Assembly (NCBI RefSeq): GCF_900112265.1
Contig: NZ_FOLO01000049.1
Location: 1-41,971, forward strand
DNA from: Pseudoalteromonas denitrificans DSM 6059
GTDB taxonomy: Bacteria; Pseudomonadota; Gammaproteobacteria; Enterobacterales; Alteromonadaceae
Length of the DNA: 41,971 nt
Direction: 5' to 3'
Under the pieces are notes generated by a model that ran no database searches, was not told where the DNA came from, and saw only the letters and a program-made list of their open reading frames with translations. This document shows, piece by piece, positions 19,575 to 27,857 of this stretch; positions within the stretch are counted from its first letter, which is position 1; each line of letters begins with the position of its first letter. The translations under genes were made by a program, and so were the position numbers.

Positions 19575-20366
19575 TTAAGATTCGGTTGCGTTTTGTACAT
19601 TAGTATCTGAATCTAGTTCTGCATCTAACATGCGAAAACGGCTTAAAAATTCGGTATAGTTTCCAGCCAAAATACGGCGGATATGAAATGGGGCTTTAGT
19701 AAGTACATGACTCATATAACGGCTGGCTGCGGCTTTTTCATCGCCATCATAAATATCGACATAAACCCATCCTGATGCGGGATCATTTGCAATTAATAAA
19801 CGGCGCTTAGTTGTTTCATCATCAAATTCAGGTAATTGTGTTACCTTTACTTGCACCACTTCATCTTCTGATAAAGATTGTGTTTGATTTAAAACTTCAC
19901 GCATGGCTTCAGGTGAAACATCAGACAAGACAATATTCTTTTCTTCTAAATTCTGTATAGGTACTTGAATGGCAGCATGATTAGGGCTATCAGCATCGGT
20001 TGCTTCCCCACTTTGATCCATGTCTGCTAATCTTGAAACACCGTGGCGCTTTAAACACCTTTGTAAGCCCGCTCTAGATGTTTTCACATTAATAAACTCT
20101 TTACTCACAGCAAGTAATTCATCTAATGAAAGTAAAAGTCGAGTTCTCAGTTCAACAACAACATATTCTTGCGCTGGGCTTAAAGTAGTATTGAGTTGTT
20201 TTGGTGTATGAGATTCATCATCCACTGTGTCACGTTTTCGCCATTTGCGAACGGTAGATTCAGATATTTTAAGTAAGCGCGCTAGAACAGCAGTGGGTAA
20301 ATCAGACTCATGAATAAATGCACGCATTTCAAGCGTTGTTGTTGCATTTGCATGTTGTTTTGGCAT
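19575..20366 (-). CDS. pfaR: PfaR, activator of the pfa operon (IS481 transposase-derived)
   Basis: A 263-residue protein in the position of PfaR, the pfa transcription activator of Photobacterium profundum. The N-terminus (about 10-115) is a two-part helix-turn-helix: LARLLKISESTVRKWRKRD, then SHTPKQLNTTLSPAQE and RAGLQRCLKRHGVSRL, which closely resemble the DNA-binding region of IS481-family transposases. The C-terminal part (about 170-245) follows the first half of their integrase core, but the expected catalytic Asp positions are Gln172 (VVQVKV) and Gly235 (LAGNYTEF), and the protein ends before the third acidic residue. It is therefore probably a transposase turned regulator, unable to cut DNA. 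It has its own promoter and is followed by pfaA after 16 bp. The Shine-Dalgarno is weak (TGGA). Confidence 0.88.
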   Translation of the reverse strand: MPKQHANATTTLEMRAFIHESDLPTAVLARLLKISESTVRKWRKRDTVDDESHTPKQLNTTLSPAQEYVVVELRTRLLLSLDELLAVSKEFINVKTSRAGLQRCLKRHGVSRLADMDQSGEATDADSPNHAAIQVPIQNLEEKNIVLSDVSPEAMREVLNQTQSLSEDEVVQVKVTQLPEFDDETTKRRLLIANDPASGWVYVDIYDGDEKAAASRYMSHVLTKAPFHIRRILAGNYTEFLSRFRMLDAELDSDTNVQNATES

Positions 20367-20399
20367 TCCATTGTTCTTTTTTATTTAATTGACCGCGAT

Positions 20400-20428
20400 A
20401 ATATACACAGGTTTCAAACCCAGTACAA
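20400..20428 (-). promoter_or_regulatory. Candidate sigma-70 promoter of the pfaR-pfaABCD operon
   Basis: Read on the minus strand: -35 TTGTAC (20423-20428), 17-bp spacer, -10 TATATT (20400-20405). Both boxes are close to consensus with ideal spacing. Transcription would start near 20393 and leave a leader of about 27 nt before pfaR. No other promoter-like pair this good was seen on this strand of the divergent region. Confidence 0.65.
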
Positions 20429-20569
20429 TCACCCGATACTCTATTTAACTTCAATTTAAAATAATTGAATACAAGATGACTTAGATCAAGCAAAAAAGTA
20501 CTACACATTGAGCTTTTACTCTATAAATTATTGTTTTTAGGTAAAATAGCTTAGCGCATTGCATCATTA

Positions 20570-20597
20570 TTGAGGTTTTAATAATAAACAATATGAT
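20570..20597 (+). promoter_or_regulatory. Candidate promoter of pfaE
   Basis: -35 TTGAGG (20570-20575), 16-bp spacer, -10 TATGAT (20592-20597), with the pfaE start about 75 bp further on. The region is AT-rich, so alternatives exist, but a 19-bp inverted repeat lying exactly on the -10 box supports this pair. Confidence 0.45.
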
Positions 20598-20608
20598 AAA
20601 ATCATATT
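20590..20608. promoter_or_regulatory. 19-bp inverted repeat, possible operator in the pfaE-pfaR region
   Basis: AATATGATAAAATCATATT: perfect 8-bp arms around AAA. It covers the -10 of the candidate pfaE promoter, the position expected for a repressor site. No known operator consensus was matched. The AT-rich setting makes a chance origin possible. Confidence 0.4.
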
Positions 20609-20672
20609 ATGTAGAATATATAAAAAAGCAAACTTTTGAGGAACAACGTGGTGATACTGATAAGGAGATTTA

Positions 20673-21467
20673 ATGCATAACTCGATACAAAAATTAAGTT
20701 TAGAAAAAAATGAAATACATCTATGGTATGTTTATCCGAATAAAATTAAACAAATCGATTTATTAAATGCATATCACGCATTATTAACGCCAGATGAAAC
20801 ACAAAAACAACAAAGGTATAAATTTGAAAAAGACAGGCATAGTGCATTAATTACTCGTGCTTTTGTGCGTGACTTATTATCTCAATATGTACAAATAAAG
20901 CCTGAAAGTTGGCGCTTTGAAAAAGGTGAATATGATAAACCTGAAATAAAAGATCCACCATTACCTTTGAGGTTCAATCTGAGCCACACCGATGAACTCA
21001 TTATTTGTGCAGTAACATTACAAGACGATATAGGCTGTGATGTAGAAAATATGACACGTGATAATGATGTTTTAGGCATAGCTGATAGATTTTTCTCTAA
21101 AAAAGAGTCTGAGGAGTTATTTTCCTTACCATTAACACAACAAAGAAATCGATTTTTTGACTATTGGACTTTAAAAGAGTCTTATATTAAAGCCTGGGGA
21201 TTGGGGTTATCAATCCCATTAAAAGACTTTAGTTTTGATATTGGTGTAAATGAAAATAATCAGGTTAATCACAATATACAACTCAGTTTTGCACAACACC
21301 GTATTGACCATGCTAATGTTTGGCGTAGCTGGTTATTTTATCCAAATGATAAACATCGCATTGCACTTTCTGTACGCGCTAAAAATAATAATCAGAATAG
21401 TCAGTATAAAATGCGTTTTTTTAATTCGACTCCTTTAATCTCATATAAAGAATCCACAGGGTTTTAA
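20673..21467 (+). CDS. pfaE: PfaE, Sfp-type 4'-phosphopantetheinyl transferase
   Basis: A 264-residue transferase of the Sfp/PfaE group. It attaches phosphopantetheine from CoA to the Ser of each PfaA ACP, without which the synthase is inactive. Visible signatures are the Mg-binding GCDVE (Asp123, Glu125) and WTLKESYIKAW (Trp165-Lys168-Glu169), plus FNLSHTDEL upstream. The ATG follows an AAGGAG ribosome site at ideal spacing. It is divergent from pfaR with 306 bp between them, the layout seen in Shewanella-type PUFA loci. Its low-GC character matches its surroundings more than the ABCD genes do. Confidence 0.93.
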   Translation: MHNSIQKLSLEKNEIHLWYVYPNKIKQIDLLNAYHALLTPDETQKQQRYKFEKDRHSALITRAFVRDLLSQYVQIKPESWRFEKGEYDKPEIKDPPLPLRFNLSHTDELIICAVTLQDDIGCDVENMTRDNDVLGIADRFFSKKESEELFSLPLTQQRNRFFDYWTLKESYIKAWGLGLSIPLKDFSFDIGVNENNQVNHNIQLSFAQHRIDHANVWRSWLFYPNDKHRIALSVRAKNNNQNSQYKMRFFNSTPLISYKESTGF

Positions 21468-21550
21468 TGGGACTTTCTTTGTTTAAAATCAAAAATTGAA
21501 AACTGAGTTAATATATAGTTCCATATATTAACTCGATGAAAGTTATCAAT

Positions 21551-21790
21551 ATGAAACCTAAAACACCATTTCAAAAAATCTCTTATGTTTTTTCAATCTT
21601 ATTTTTTATCGGTGCTGCACTTTGCACACTTTGGATAATAATATATGGGGAAAGCACAAGCAGTGTTTATAAAGCAAGTTTTGCAGCATCGGCTTTTTTT
21701 TGTTTCACATCAGCCCTTGTATTGATCACTATGGCAAAAGCTAATCTACCTAATTTAAAGTTTGATACCAAAGATAAAACTAACCTCTAA
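21551..21790 (+). CDS. Small two-helix membrane protein, unknown function
   Basis: About 79 residues with two hydrophobic segments (roughly residues 9-30 and 39-62), a positively charged N-terminus (KPKTPFQK) and a charged tail. An ATG at 21536 in frame would add MKVIN; neither start has a clear ribosome site, though AAAG lies 8 bases before 21551. It follows pfaE by 83 bp on the same strand. No family was recognised, and a link to fatty acid synthesis is only suggested by position. Confidence 0.6.
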   Translation: MKPKTPFQKISYVFSILFFIGAALCTLWIIIYGESTSSVYKASFAASAFFCFTSALVLITMAKANLPNLKFDTKDKTNL

Positions 21791-21822
21791 TACGCTCATC
21801 AGTCGTATCTAAAGCATTCTTT

Positions 21823-21853
21823 GATAGGTATCCATTTTAATATGATACCTATC
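21823..21853. terminator. Hairpin between convergent genes
   Basis: A perfect 10-bp stem GATAGGTATC / GATACCTATC with an 11-nt AT-rich loop, between the small membrane protein and the convergent acetyltransferase. There is no strong T-run, so it is a weak terminator or an mRNA 3'-end stabiliser. Confidence 0.5.
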
Positions 21854-21868
21854 AGGTTAAATTTGCAA

Positions 21869-22432
21869 CTAGGCTGTTTTTTCATCGCTTCTTTTCATTA
21901 TCAGCTCAAATTCTTTTACTAAAAGAGCATAGCTATAACCATCAAACCATTTATCTACCACTTTAAAATGGTCACGATAAAGCGCTTCTCTCTTCATGCC
22001 CAGTCTTTCCATTAAACCCCAAGAAGCATTATTCTTTGTAATACATACAGCAGTAATTTTATGCAAATCCAATTGCTCAAAAAGATGTGTTATTAAGGCA
22101 CTGACAGCTTCATAGGCATAACCTTTTTTTTGATAATTGGTATTAAGCCTATAACCTACTTCACCTATATTACTGCCTATATTCGTATGCTTATACATTA
22201 ACTCACCAATTAATTTACCTTGTGATTTAAGTTCTATCGCTAACCCCAACTTCTCATGCTCATTCCCTTGCCAAGGTTTAACTGCTTGATCTAATCTCTC
22301 TTTCGTTTGTTCAAACGTTAAAGGTTCTGATATAAATTTACTGACACTTGCGCTACCTCTATGTTCATAGCTATCTTCCAAGTCATTTAATTTCATATTT
22401 CTAATGATCAACCTAGGTGTTTCGATATACAT
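21869..22432 (-). CDS. GNAT acetyltransferase, RimJ/RimL type
   Basis: A 187-residue GNAT-fold enzyme of the RimJ/RimL group (Acetyltransf_3), which transfers acetyl from acetyl-CoA to an amino group of a protein or small molecule. Typical signs are the start IETPRLIIRNMKLNDLE, the core IGEVGYRLNTNYQKKGYAYE with the CoA-binding loop, and the C-terminal NASWGLMERLGMKREA. The start overlaps the end of the exporter gene by 20 bp, so the two are almost surely cotranscribed. The pairing with a drug exporter suggests detoxification, but the substrate is unknown. Confidence 0.85.
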   Translation of the reverse strand: MYIETPRLIIRNMKLNDLEDSYEHRGSASVSKFISEPLTFEQTKERLDQAVKPWQGNEHEKLGLAIELKSQGKLIGELMYKHTNIGSNIGEVGYRLNTNYQKKGYAYEAVSALITHLFEQLDLHKITAVCITKNNASWGLMERLGMKREALYRDHFKVVDKWFDGYSYALLVKEFELIMKRSDEKTA

Positions 22433-23600
22433 ATTTAACCTTATTATTATTTGTTTTTTTCAAACTAAACTTCATTAATAACCAACATAAAAGTAGAACA
22501 AATGAAAATGCGATATATATAAGAGCAAGTGATAGATAACTCGTAATGAAAAATTTATTAATAAAGATTGCCAATATAGAGAAACATAAAAGCTCAACGG
22601 CACCAACCAAGGCACTTGCGGCTCCGGCATATTTTTTAAATGACGTCACAATCAAATGGATACAACATGGGTAGTAAGTACCAAATGCAACCATCAATAA
22701 ACTATAACTCAAAAGCGCTGAAAATAAGCTAAATGGCATTGCATATAATACAATGCCAGAAGCTAATATTAAGGGCCAAAATACAAGTAATATCTTGTTA
22801 TAGGAAATATATTTTTGCAGTATTTTTGCCAGCAATGTGCCCAATACTAACCCTGCCGTAGGGATCATCATGGCTTTTCCATACTCAGCAGCTGATAAGT
22901 TAAATTTTTCTTGTAGTTCAAAAGGAAAATAAATTTGTGATGTTAAATATAAAAAAGTGGGGATCCATTTAAACATCGCAATGCTGATAAATTTTTGTTG
23001 AATCAACAATTGCATGTAATTGCGTAATGTATTTTTGAGTTTAAATTCTACAACCCCAGTTTCATGTTTTGCTAAAAATACATATCCAATAAACCAAGTT
23101 GTTATGAAATAAACGGTCAGTACAAAAAATAATATTTGCCAATCATAATGTGTGGTGATCAATCCACCAAACCAAGGTGCAACAACAGCAACTAAACTTG
23201 CAGCAATAGACAAACTTGCTGTCGCACTTTTTAAAGCTGAACCTTCTAATTCTGAACCGAGTAAAATTCGACTGATCAACAAAGGTGCTGCGGCACCAAA
23301 CCCTTGTAATACACGTCCTAATGCAAATATATTTTCATTAATAGCAAGACCTGCAATACATGTTCCTAGAATAAATGAGATTTGGCCTACTAAAAATACT
23401 TTTCTATTGCCAAACGAATCACATAAAGGCCCTACTATTAATTGTGAAAATCCCAAGCTAATAAAATAATACATCATAACTTGTTGTAATTGACTTTTAC
23501 TAATATCTAAGGCTATTGCGATATCAGGCATCGCAGGTAAAAAAATTTGACTGGCGAATTGTGAACAAGATAAAAATAAGATAGCTAAAAAAAGTGGCAT
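22413..23600 (-). CDS. MFS drug exporter, Bcr/CflA family
   Basis: A 395-residue inner-membrane protein with about twelve hydrophobic helices. The N-terminus FASQIFLPAMPDIA and the loop QLIVGPLCDSFGNRK between helices 2 and 3 are the signature of the Bcr/CflA group of proton-driven exporters (bicyclomycin, chloramphenicol, other compounds). The ATG has AGGAGA upstream. A LysR regulator is divergent, 97 bp away, and an acetyltransferase overlaps its end. The natural substrate is unknown. Confidence 0.88.
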   Translation of the reverse strand: MPLFLAILFLSCSQFASQIFLPAMPDIAIALDISKSQLQQVMMYYFISLGFSQLIVGPLCDSFGNRKVFLVGQISFILGTCIAGLAINENIFALGRVLQGFGAAAPLLISRILLGSELEGSALKSATASLSIAASLVAVVAPWFGGLITTHYDWQILFFVLTVYFITTWFIGYVFLAKHETGVVEFKLKNTLRNYMQLLIQQKFISIAMFKWIPTFLYLTSQIYFPFELQEKFNLSAAEYGKAMMIPTAGLVLGTLLAKILQKYISYNKILLVFWPLILASGIVLYAMPFSLFSALLSYSLLMVAFGTYYPCCIHLIVTSFKKYAGAASALVGAVELLCFSILAIFINKFFITSYLSLALIYIAFSFVLLLCWLLMKFSLKKTNNNKVKYVYRNT

Positions 23601-23697
23601 TACCTTCTCCTAAAATTGATATTTAGCACTATATTATTTATCTCTTGGAATAAAAATGCTGTAATAGGCAAAACATTACTTCCAAATAGGAATTAAT

Positions 23698-24576
23698 ATG
23701 GACTGGTTAACTGCCACAAAAAGTTTCTGTGCCTTGGTAGAACATAAAAGCTTTACACAAGCTGCTAATTCAATTGAAGTAACACCTTCAGCTGTAAGCA
23801 AACGAATTGACTGGCTAGAAAAGCAATTGGGATTAAGTTTATTTATTAGAACAACACGCCAGGTAAACTTAACCGAAGCAGGTCATGGGTTTTTACCTCG
23901 AGCAAAAAGCTTCATAAATCAATTTAATGTCATGGTAAGTGATACACAGCAAGAGGCTTCACATCCAAGAGGCCTCATAAAAATTGCAGCGACTCTCGCC
24001 GTTGGCAGTACATTATTAATGCCACATATAGAAGCTTTTTTAGCAAAGTATCCCCATGTTAAAATTCAATTAAATGTTCTAACACCCGGTGAATTACCAG
24101 ATCTGGAACATGATTTAGTGTTAACTCGAAAACATGAAGAGTTTGATTCCACGGCTCATAAAGGCACTAAATTAGTTGACTATCAAATGAGTCTATTTGG
24201 TTCACCTGAATATTTAACAACACACCCTAAAATAAATTCCATTACAGACCTATCACACCATAAAATGCTATTAAGTAACTATTATAGAAAGCAAGGTGGA
24301 CTTGAGCTTGAAAATGGCGATTTTTTTGAATTTACAAATTTTAATTTTGTCACAGATCATCTTGAAGCTATTTTAATCGCGGCAAAACAAGGCATGGGTC
24401 TCATATTTATTCCTGAAAACTATATACAAAGAGAAATAAATAAACAGCAATTAATTCCTATTTTACCTGATATCAAATCAGCAAAAAAACAGCTGTGGCT
24501 ATTTTTTCCTAATACAGCGTTCATGCCATTAAAAACACGTTTATTTATTGACCATTTGAAATCTCAATTAAAATAA
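23698..24576 (+). CDS. LysR-family transcriptional regulator
   Basis: A 292-residue LysR regulator. The N-terminal winged helix-turn-helix (about 1-60) has FTQAANSIEVTPSAVSKRIDWLEKQ in shortened form FTQAANS...SAVSKRIDWLE, followed by LGLSLFIRTTRQVNLTEAG. The remainder is a periplasmic-binding-protein-like effector domain of the subgroup often found in CrgA/AaeR-like regulators. The ribosome site AGGAA is five bases before the ATG. It is divergent from the Bcr/CflA exporter and probably controls it, as is usual for such pairs. A TTCC-N5-GGAA dyad (23680-23692) lies directly at its own start. Confidence 0.9.
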   Translation: MDWLTATKSFCALVEHKSFTQAANSIEVTPSAVSKRIDWLEKQLGLSLFIRTTRQVNLTEAGHGFLPRAKSFINQFNVMVSDTQQEASHPRGLIKIAATLAVGSTLLMPHIEAFLAKYPHVKIQLNVLTPGELPDLEHDLVLTRKHEEFDSTAHKGTKLVDYQMSLFGSPEYLTTHPKINSITDLSHHKMLLSNYYRKQGGLELENGDFFEFTNFNFVTDHLEAILIAAKQGMGLIFIPENYIQREINKQQLIPILPDIKSAKKQLWLFFPNTAFMPLKTRLFIDHLKSQLK

Positions 24577-24605
24577 ATTCACATGAATACAATTTTGAGG
24601 GGGAC

Positions 24606-25817
24606 CTAAGATGTTTTATAACTATTAGCCCAAGAAATTGATTCTGTGTAATATTTAGCAAGAGAGTCTTCATCTAAGTTTAGTTTTTCACAGGCTTTTT
24701 TCATTGCCCACCAACTTGCTTTTTCATAAGCTTTTTCAACTTCTAAAATATTAAGGAGTATATTATTTTTTCCTAATAGCGCATCTTTGATATTATCTGA
24801 TATAGGTAAAGTCAGTAATATATCTTCCATTGGTTTATCTAAAATTGCATCTATCAACGAAAATAAACCTAAGATAAATGCATTATTACTCATGCCAGGT
24901 GATACTTTTATTGCGATAAGTTCACAAAACCTTGCCCTTACAATTGATAACTCCGTTAACTCAGAAGGTTTGCTCTGTGCAAGATGCGCCGTAATTATCA
25001 TACAAACAAACTTTTTAACGCGCTCTTCTCCTAAATAAACCAAGGCTTGCCTAAGAGAGCCTATCTCTTCTTTTACCGAAAATAAACCAGAGTTTATAAA
25101 ACGTAATAATTTATAAGACAACGCCGTATCATGTTCAAAATGACTCGCTAATTTTTCATAATTCATGTTTTTTCGTAAAACTTCATTATAAAGTGCAAGA
25201 ATAGCAGCCTGGCTATTATCAACATCTTTTTGTTCTATGATCTCTGGTTTACAAAAAAAATACCCTTGATAATAATCAAAGCCCATTGCTTTTGCCTGTA
25301 AAAACTCATCATTTGTTTCTACTTTTTCTGCAAGTAATTTTAACGATTTATATTGCTTTAGTTTTTCAATTAATGGCGCAACTGTATCTAATGGGGTTTC
25401 CATGATATCAATTTTAATAAGACGGCAAATTTTAATGAAAGGTAACCAAGGTTTACTGTAAACAAAGTCATCTAATGCAAGTTTATAGCCTTTATGAAAT
25501 AAGGTTTTACACGCTTCATAAACTTGCTCTGTGGGTCTAACATCTTCTAAAATTTCAATGATAACTTGATCAGGCGGTAGTAAGCTGGGAAGTAAATCTA
25601 GGAGTGCTTTTTCAGGGAAGTTTATTAATGCTTTTTTTCCAGATGTTATGACTTTAATACCTTGATTAAATTGACTATCAAGTAAAAGTTTGGCCGTAGC
25701 CTGATTGCTTTCAATATTGGGAAATGCATTACTCAGTCCATCTCTAAAAAGCAATTCATATGCAACAACATGTTTTTTACGATTAAATATTGCTTGCCTT
25801 GCAGTGTAAACTTTCAC
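24606..25817 (-). CDS. EAL-HDOD signalling protein
   Basis: A 403-residue protein with a degenerate EAL domain (about 1-195) and an HDOD domain (about 200-390), the YuxH-like architecture. EAL motifs are partly kept: YELLFRDG for ExLxR, LALDDFVY for DDFGTGYSS (GTG lost), IKIDI, and AEKVET. Loss of the DDFGTG loop suggests it does not hydrolyse cyclic-di-GMP and instead binds it or a partner. Start is GTG at 25817, with GGAG six bases upstream. Its stop is 29 bp from the convergent LysR gene. Confidence 0.88.
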   Translation of the reverse strand: MKVYTARQAIFNRKKHVVAYELLFRDGLSNAFPNIESNQATAKLLLDSQFNQGIKVITSGKKALINFPEKALLDLLPSLLPPDQVIIEILEDVRPTEQVYEACKTLFHKGYKLALDDFVYSKPWLPFIKICRLIKIDIMETPLDTVAPLIEKLKQYKSLKLLAEKVETNDEFLQAKAMGFDYYQGYFFCKPEIIEQKDVDNSQAAILALYNEVLRKNMNYEKLASHFEHDTALSYKLLRFINSGLFSVKEEIGSLRQALVYLGEERVKKFVCMIITAHLAQSKPSELTELSIVRARFCELIAIKVSPGMSNNAFILGLFSLIDAILDKPMEDILLTLPISDNIKDALLGKNNILLNILEVEKAYEKASWWAMKKACEKLNLDEDSLAKYYTESISWANSYKTS

Positions 25818-25928
25818 TCAAGCTCCAGAGGCTTTTGCAATTGCCCAATCTACAAAACTGGACAATTGCGCTATGTATTATTCAATAATATAAATCATAG
25901 TTAGCATATTGCTTTTTGGCTAAAAATT

Positions 25929-27200
25929 TTACTCAATAATAATTTTTACAAATTTAGTTATACCATCATAACTGACTGTTAATACAAGCTCACCAACTGC
26001 AGACTTGCTTGTTAATTTATATTTCGCTGCACTGGTACCCATAGACACTAACTCTTGTGTTAATAATGTTGTATCACTAAAGTGCCAATCAGCAAACTCT
26101 GATATATTTACTGGAGCAGTCGTGTTTTTAAAACCTGCCGTGACGGTTAATTCTATCGACTCATTTGCTTTTAGTGTAATCGTTTCTGCGCCATCGTTTA
26201 TTGTCAACGATTCAAATGTTTCTCCTTTTATTTCAACTGTTGCAATGCCATTTACACCACCACAACTTGCATATAATTGTGAAACACCCGGTTTTAATGC
26301 GACTAAACTTCCTTTGTTTACTCCTGAAGCTGTAATACCAGCTAAATTAGCCGTACGTAGCTCCCAGTTAATATTTGTATCTATATCAAAAAGTGTTTTT
26401 GAAATAGTGCTTACTAGTTTTGCCTGAGATTTCACTTTGACCCTATCGCCTACATTAAGTGAAATAATACTGGTCGCTTTATTATCAAGGAGTACGCTTA
26501 TGGTTTCCAAGTTCTTAGGGTCTGCATTAACGGTTAGTTGATTTGAAATGGTGCCTATTTTTCCTGTGATAGTTGTTGCTTCAATTTCACTATGAGTAGT
26601 ATGTAAGATACCAGCAGTTTCATCAATTGTAGCAGTCGTTGTATTATCAACACTAAATACAATACCGTTTGTAACATTGAGAGACTTATAATTATCTTCA
26701 TAAGTAACATCAGCTAATATTTGTGTATCAATACAGGTTAAAATATCAGTTGATAAACTTGAGTCTTGCTTTAATACCAATGAAGAAATGCCAACATCAC
26801 TCACAGATACTTCTGCTTGTGCAGAAATATCATTAATAGTTGTGCCTTTAATTATAACGATGCCAGAGTTTTCAGTGGAACTTGCTACAGCTGTCACTAA
26901 GCCTTTATTACTGACAGTTGCAATACTTGTATCACTTGAAGTCCATTGTAATTCACTAGTGACATCTCTTTGATCATTATTTGTATCAATACCTAACGCT
27001 GTTAGCTGTTGTATTTCACCGGCCTTTAAACGTGTTTGTCCTCCACTAATGGTCACTGATTCTATAATTGTACCTTTGGCTCTTTGAGACTCTAACGCCA
27101 CAGCTTTAGCTAAAGCTTCTGAGTCATTATCTGAATCACATCCTGCTAATAAAACACTTGAAGAAATACTCAATAAAATAACTAATTTTGAAAAGCGCAT
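25929..27200 (-). CDS. Lipoprotein with Big2 (Ig-like) domains
   Basis: A 423-residue exported lipoprotein: signal peptide with lipobox LLAGC (Cys20) followed by acidic DSDNDSE, which favours the outer membrane. The first domain is a clear bacterial Ig-like group 2 (Big2) domain: SGGQTRLKAGEIQQLTALG, then WTSSDTSIATVSNKGLVTAV. Weaker Ig-like repeats follow to the end. Such proteins sit on the cell surface or span the periplasm and often help adhesion, but the role here is not known. The gene follows the small barrel gene by 13 bp. Confidence 0.82.
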   Translation of the reverse strand: MRFSKLVILLSISSSVLLAGCDSDNDSEALAKAVALESQRAKGTIIESVTISGGQTRLKAGEIQQLTALGIDTNNDQRDVTSELQWTSSDTSIATVSNKGLVTAVASSTENSGIVIIKGTTINDISAQAEVSVSDVGISSLVLKQDSSLSTDILTCIDTQILADVTYEDNYKSLNVTNGIVFSVDNTTTATIDETAGILHTTHSEIEATTITGKIGTISNQLTVNADPKNLETISVLLDNKATSIISLNVGDRVKVKSQAKLVSTISKTLFDIDTNINWELRTANLAGITASGVNKGSLVALKPGVSQLYASCGGVNGIATVEIKGETFESLTINDGAETITLKANESIELTVTAGFKNTTAPVNISEFADWHFSDTTLLTQELVSMGTSAAKYKLTSKSAVGELVLTVSYDGITKFVKIIIE

Positions 27201-27213
27201 TCAATAATTCCTT

Positions 27214-27732
27214 TTAGAAATGATAATTAAAACCAAGGGTAATACCATTAATACTAATATCATGGTCATTATAGAGTGATTGATAACCCAGTTTTACCTG
27301 TGCATTCTCAAACGAAGGTATTTGTTGATAAAAAGATACACCCCAAGCGAAACCATTATAATCATCTGTGCCATTAAATGTATTTTCAGGACCTGTGACT
27401 GTAAGCTCACTACTAGCATAACCTAATGAAACATCGAGGCTAAAACCATTTACGGCAGTTGACTGCAGCAATAAAAAAAGTGCTTTACTATTTTCTAAGT
27501 CAAATTCCATATTATAAATGTTGTCAGATTTATTCGAAATTGAATACTGTGCCTCAACAGAGATTTGCTTATAAACAGTCGTTCCTAATCTAAATGATGT
27601 CATGCTAGGTTTTGCTTTTTCATCAGAAAATTTAATCTCAGAAAAAACATAATCTAAACCAATATAAGTAGAATCGGCAAAACTAGGCATTGATGCGCAA
27701 GCTAAAAATAAAAGAGAAATTGTTTTATTCAT
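27214..27732 (-). CDS. Small outer-membrane beta-barrel protein
   Basis: 172 residues. A signal peptide ends near SMPSFA-DS. The rest alternates polar and hydrophobic strands (YIGLDYVFSEIKF, SFRLGTTVYK, ISVEAQYSIS, LDVSLGYASSEL, AQVKLGYQSL) and ends in a strand finishing in Phe (GITLGFNYHF), the BAM recognition signal. It fits an eight-strand OmpA/OmpX-like barrel. The Shine-Dalgarno is AGGT. It forms a two-gene unit with the Big2 lipoprotein, so the two may work together at the surface. Confidence 0.8.
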   Translation of the reverse strand: MNKTISLLFLACASMPSFADSTYIGLDYVFSEIKFSDEKAKPSMTSFRLGTTVYKQISVEAQYSISNKSDNIYNMEFDLENSKALFLLLQSTAVNGFSLDVSLGYASSELTVTGPENTFNGTDDYNGFAWGVSFYQQIPSFENAQVKLGYQSLYNDHDISINGITLGFNYHF

Positions 27733-27857
27733 GGGTACCTAAATAATATCCTTTTAAAAGAGTCCGCATCATATAGAGAACCTACTTGCATTACCATATT
27801 AATTACAATTAATAACATTTTCAGTTTCTTATGCAATAAGCCTTGATTCAGCAGACT

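Noticed and set aside
11456..19600. Start of pfaA at the upstream ATG at 19600
   Set aside because: It would overlap pfaR and has no ribosome site; the ATG at 19558 has GGAG at good spacing and gives a family-like N-terminus.
23680..23692. TTCC-N5-GGAA dyad as LysR operator
   Set aside because: It overlaps the ribosome site of the LysR gene itself and its arms are only four bases; too weak to call.
25837..25869. GCAATTG / CAATTGC inverted repeat between the lipoprotein and EAL-HDOD genes
   Set aside because: The loop is 19 nt, there is no T-run, and the stem is short and AT-rich; not convincing as a terminator.
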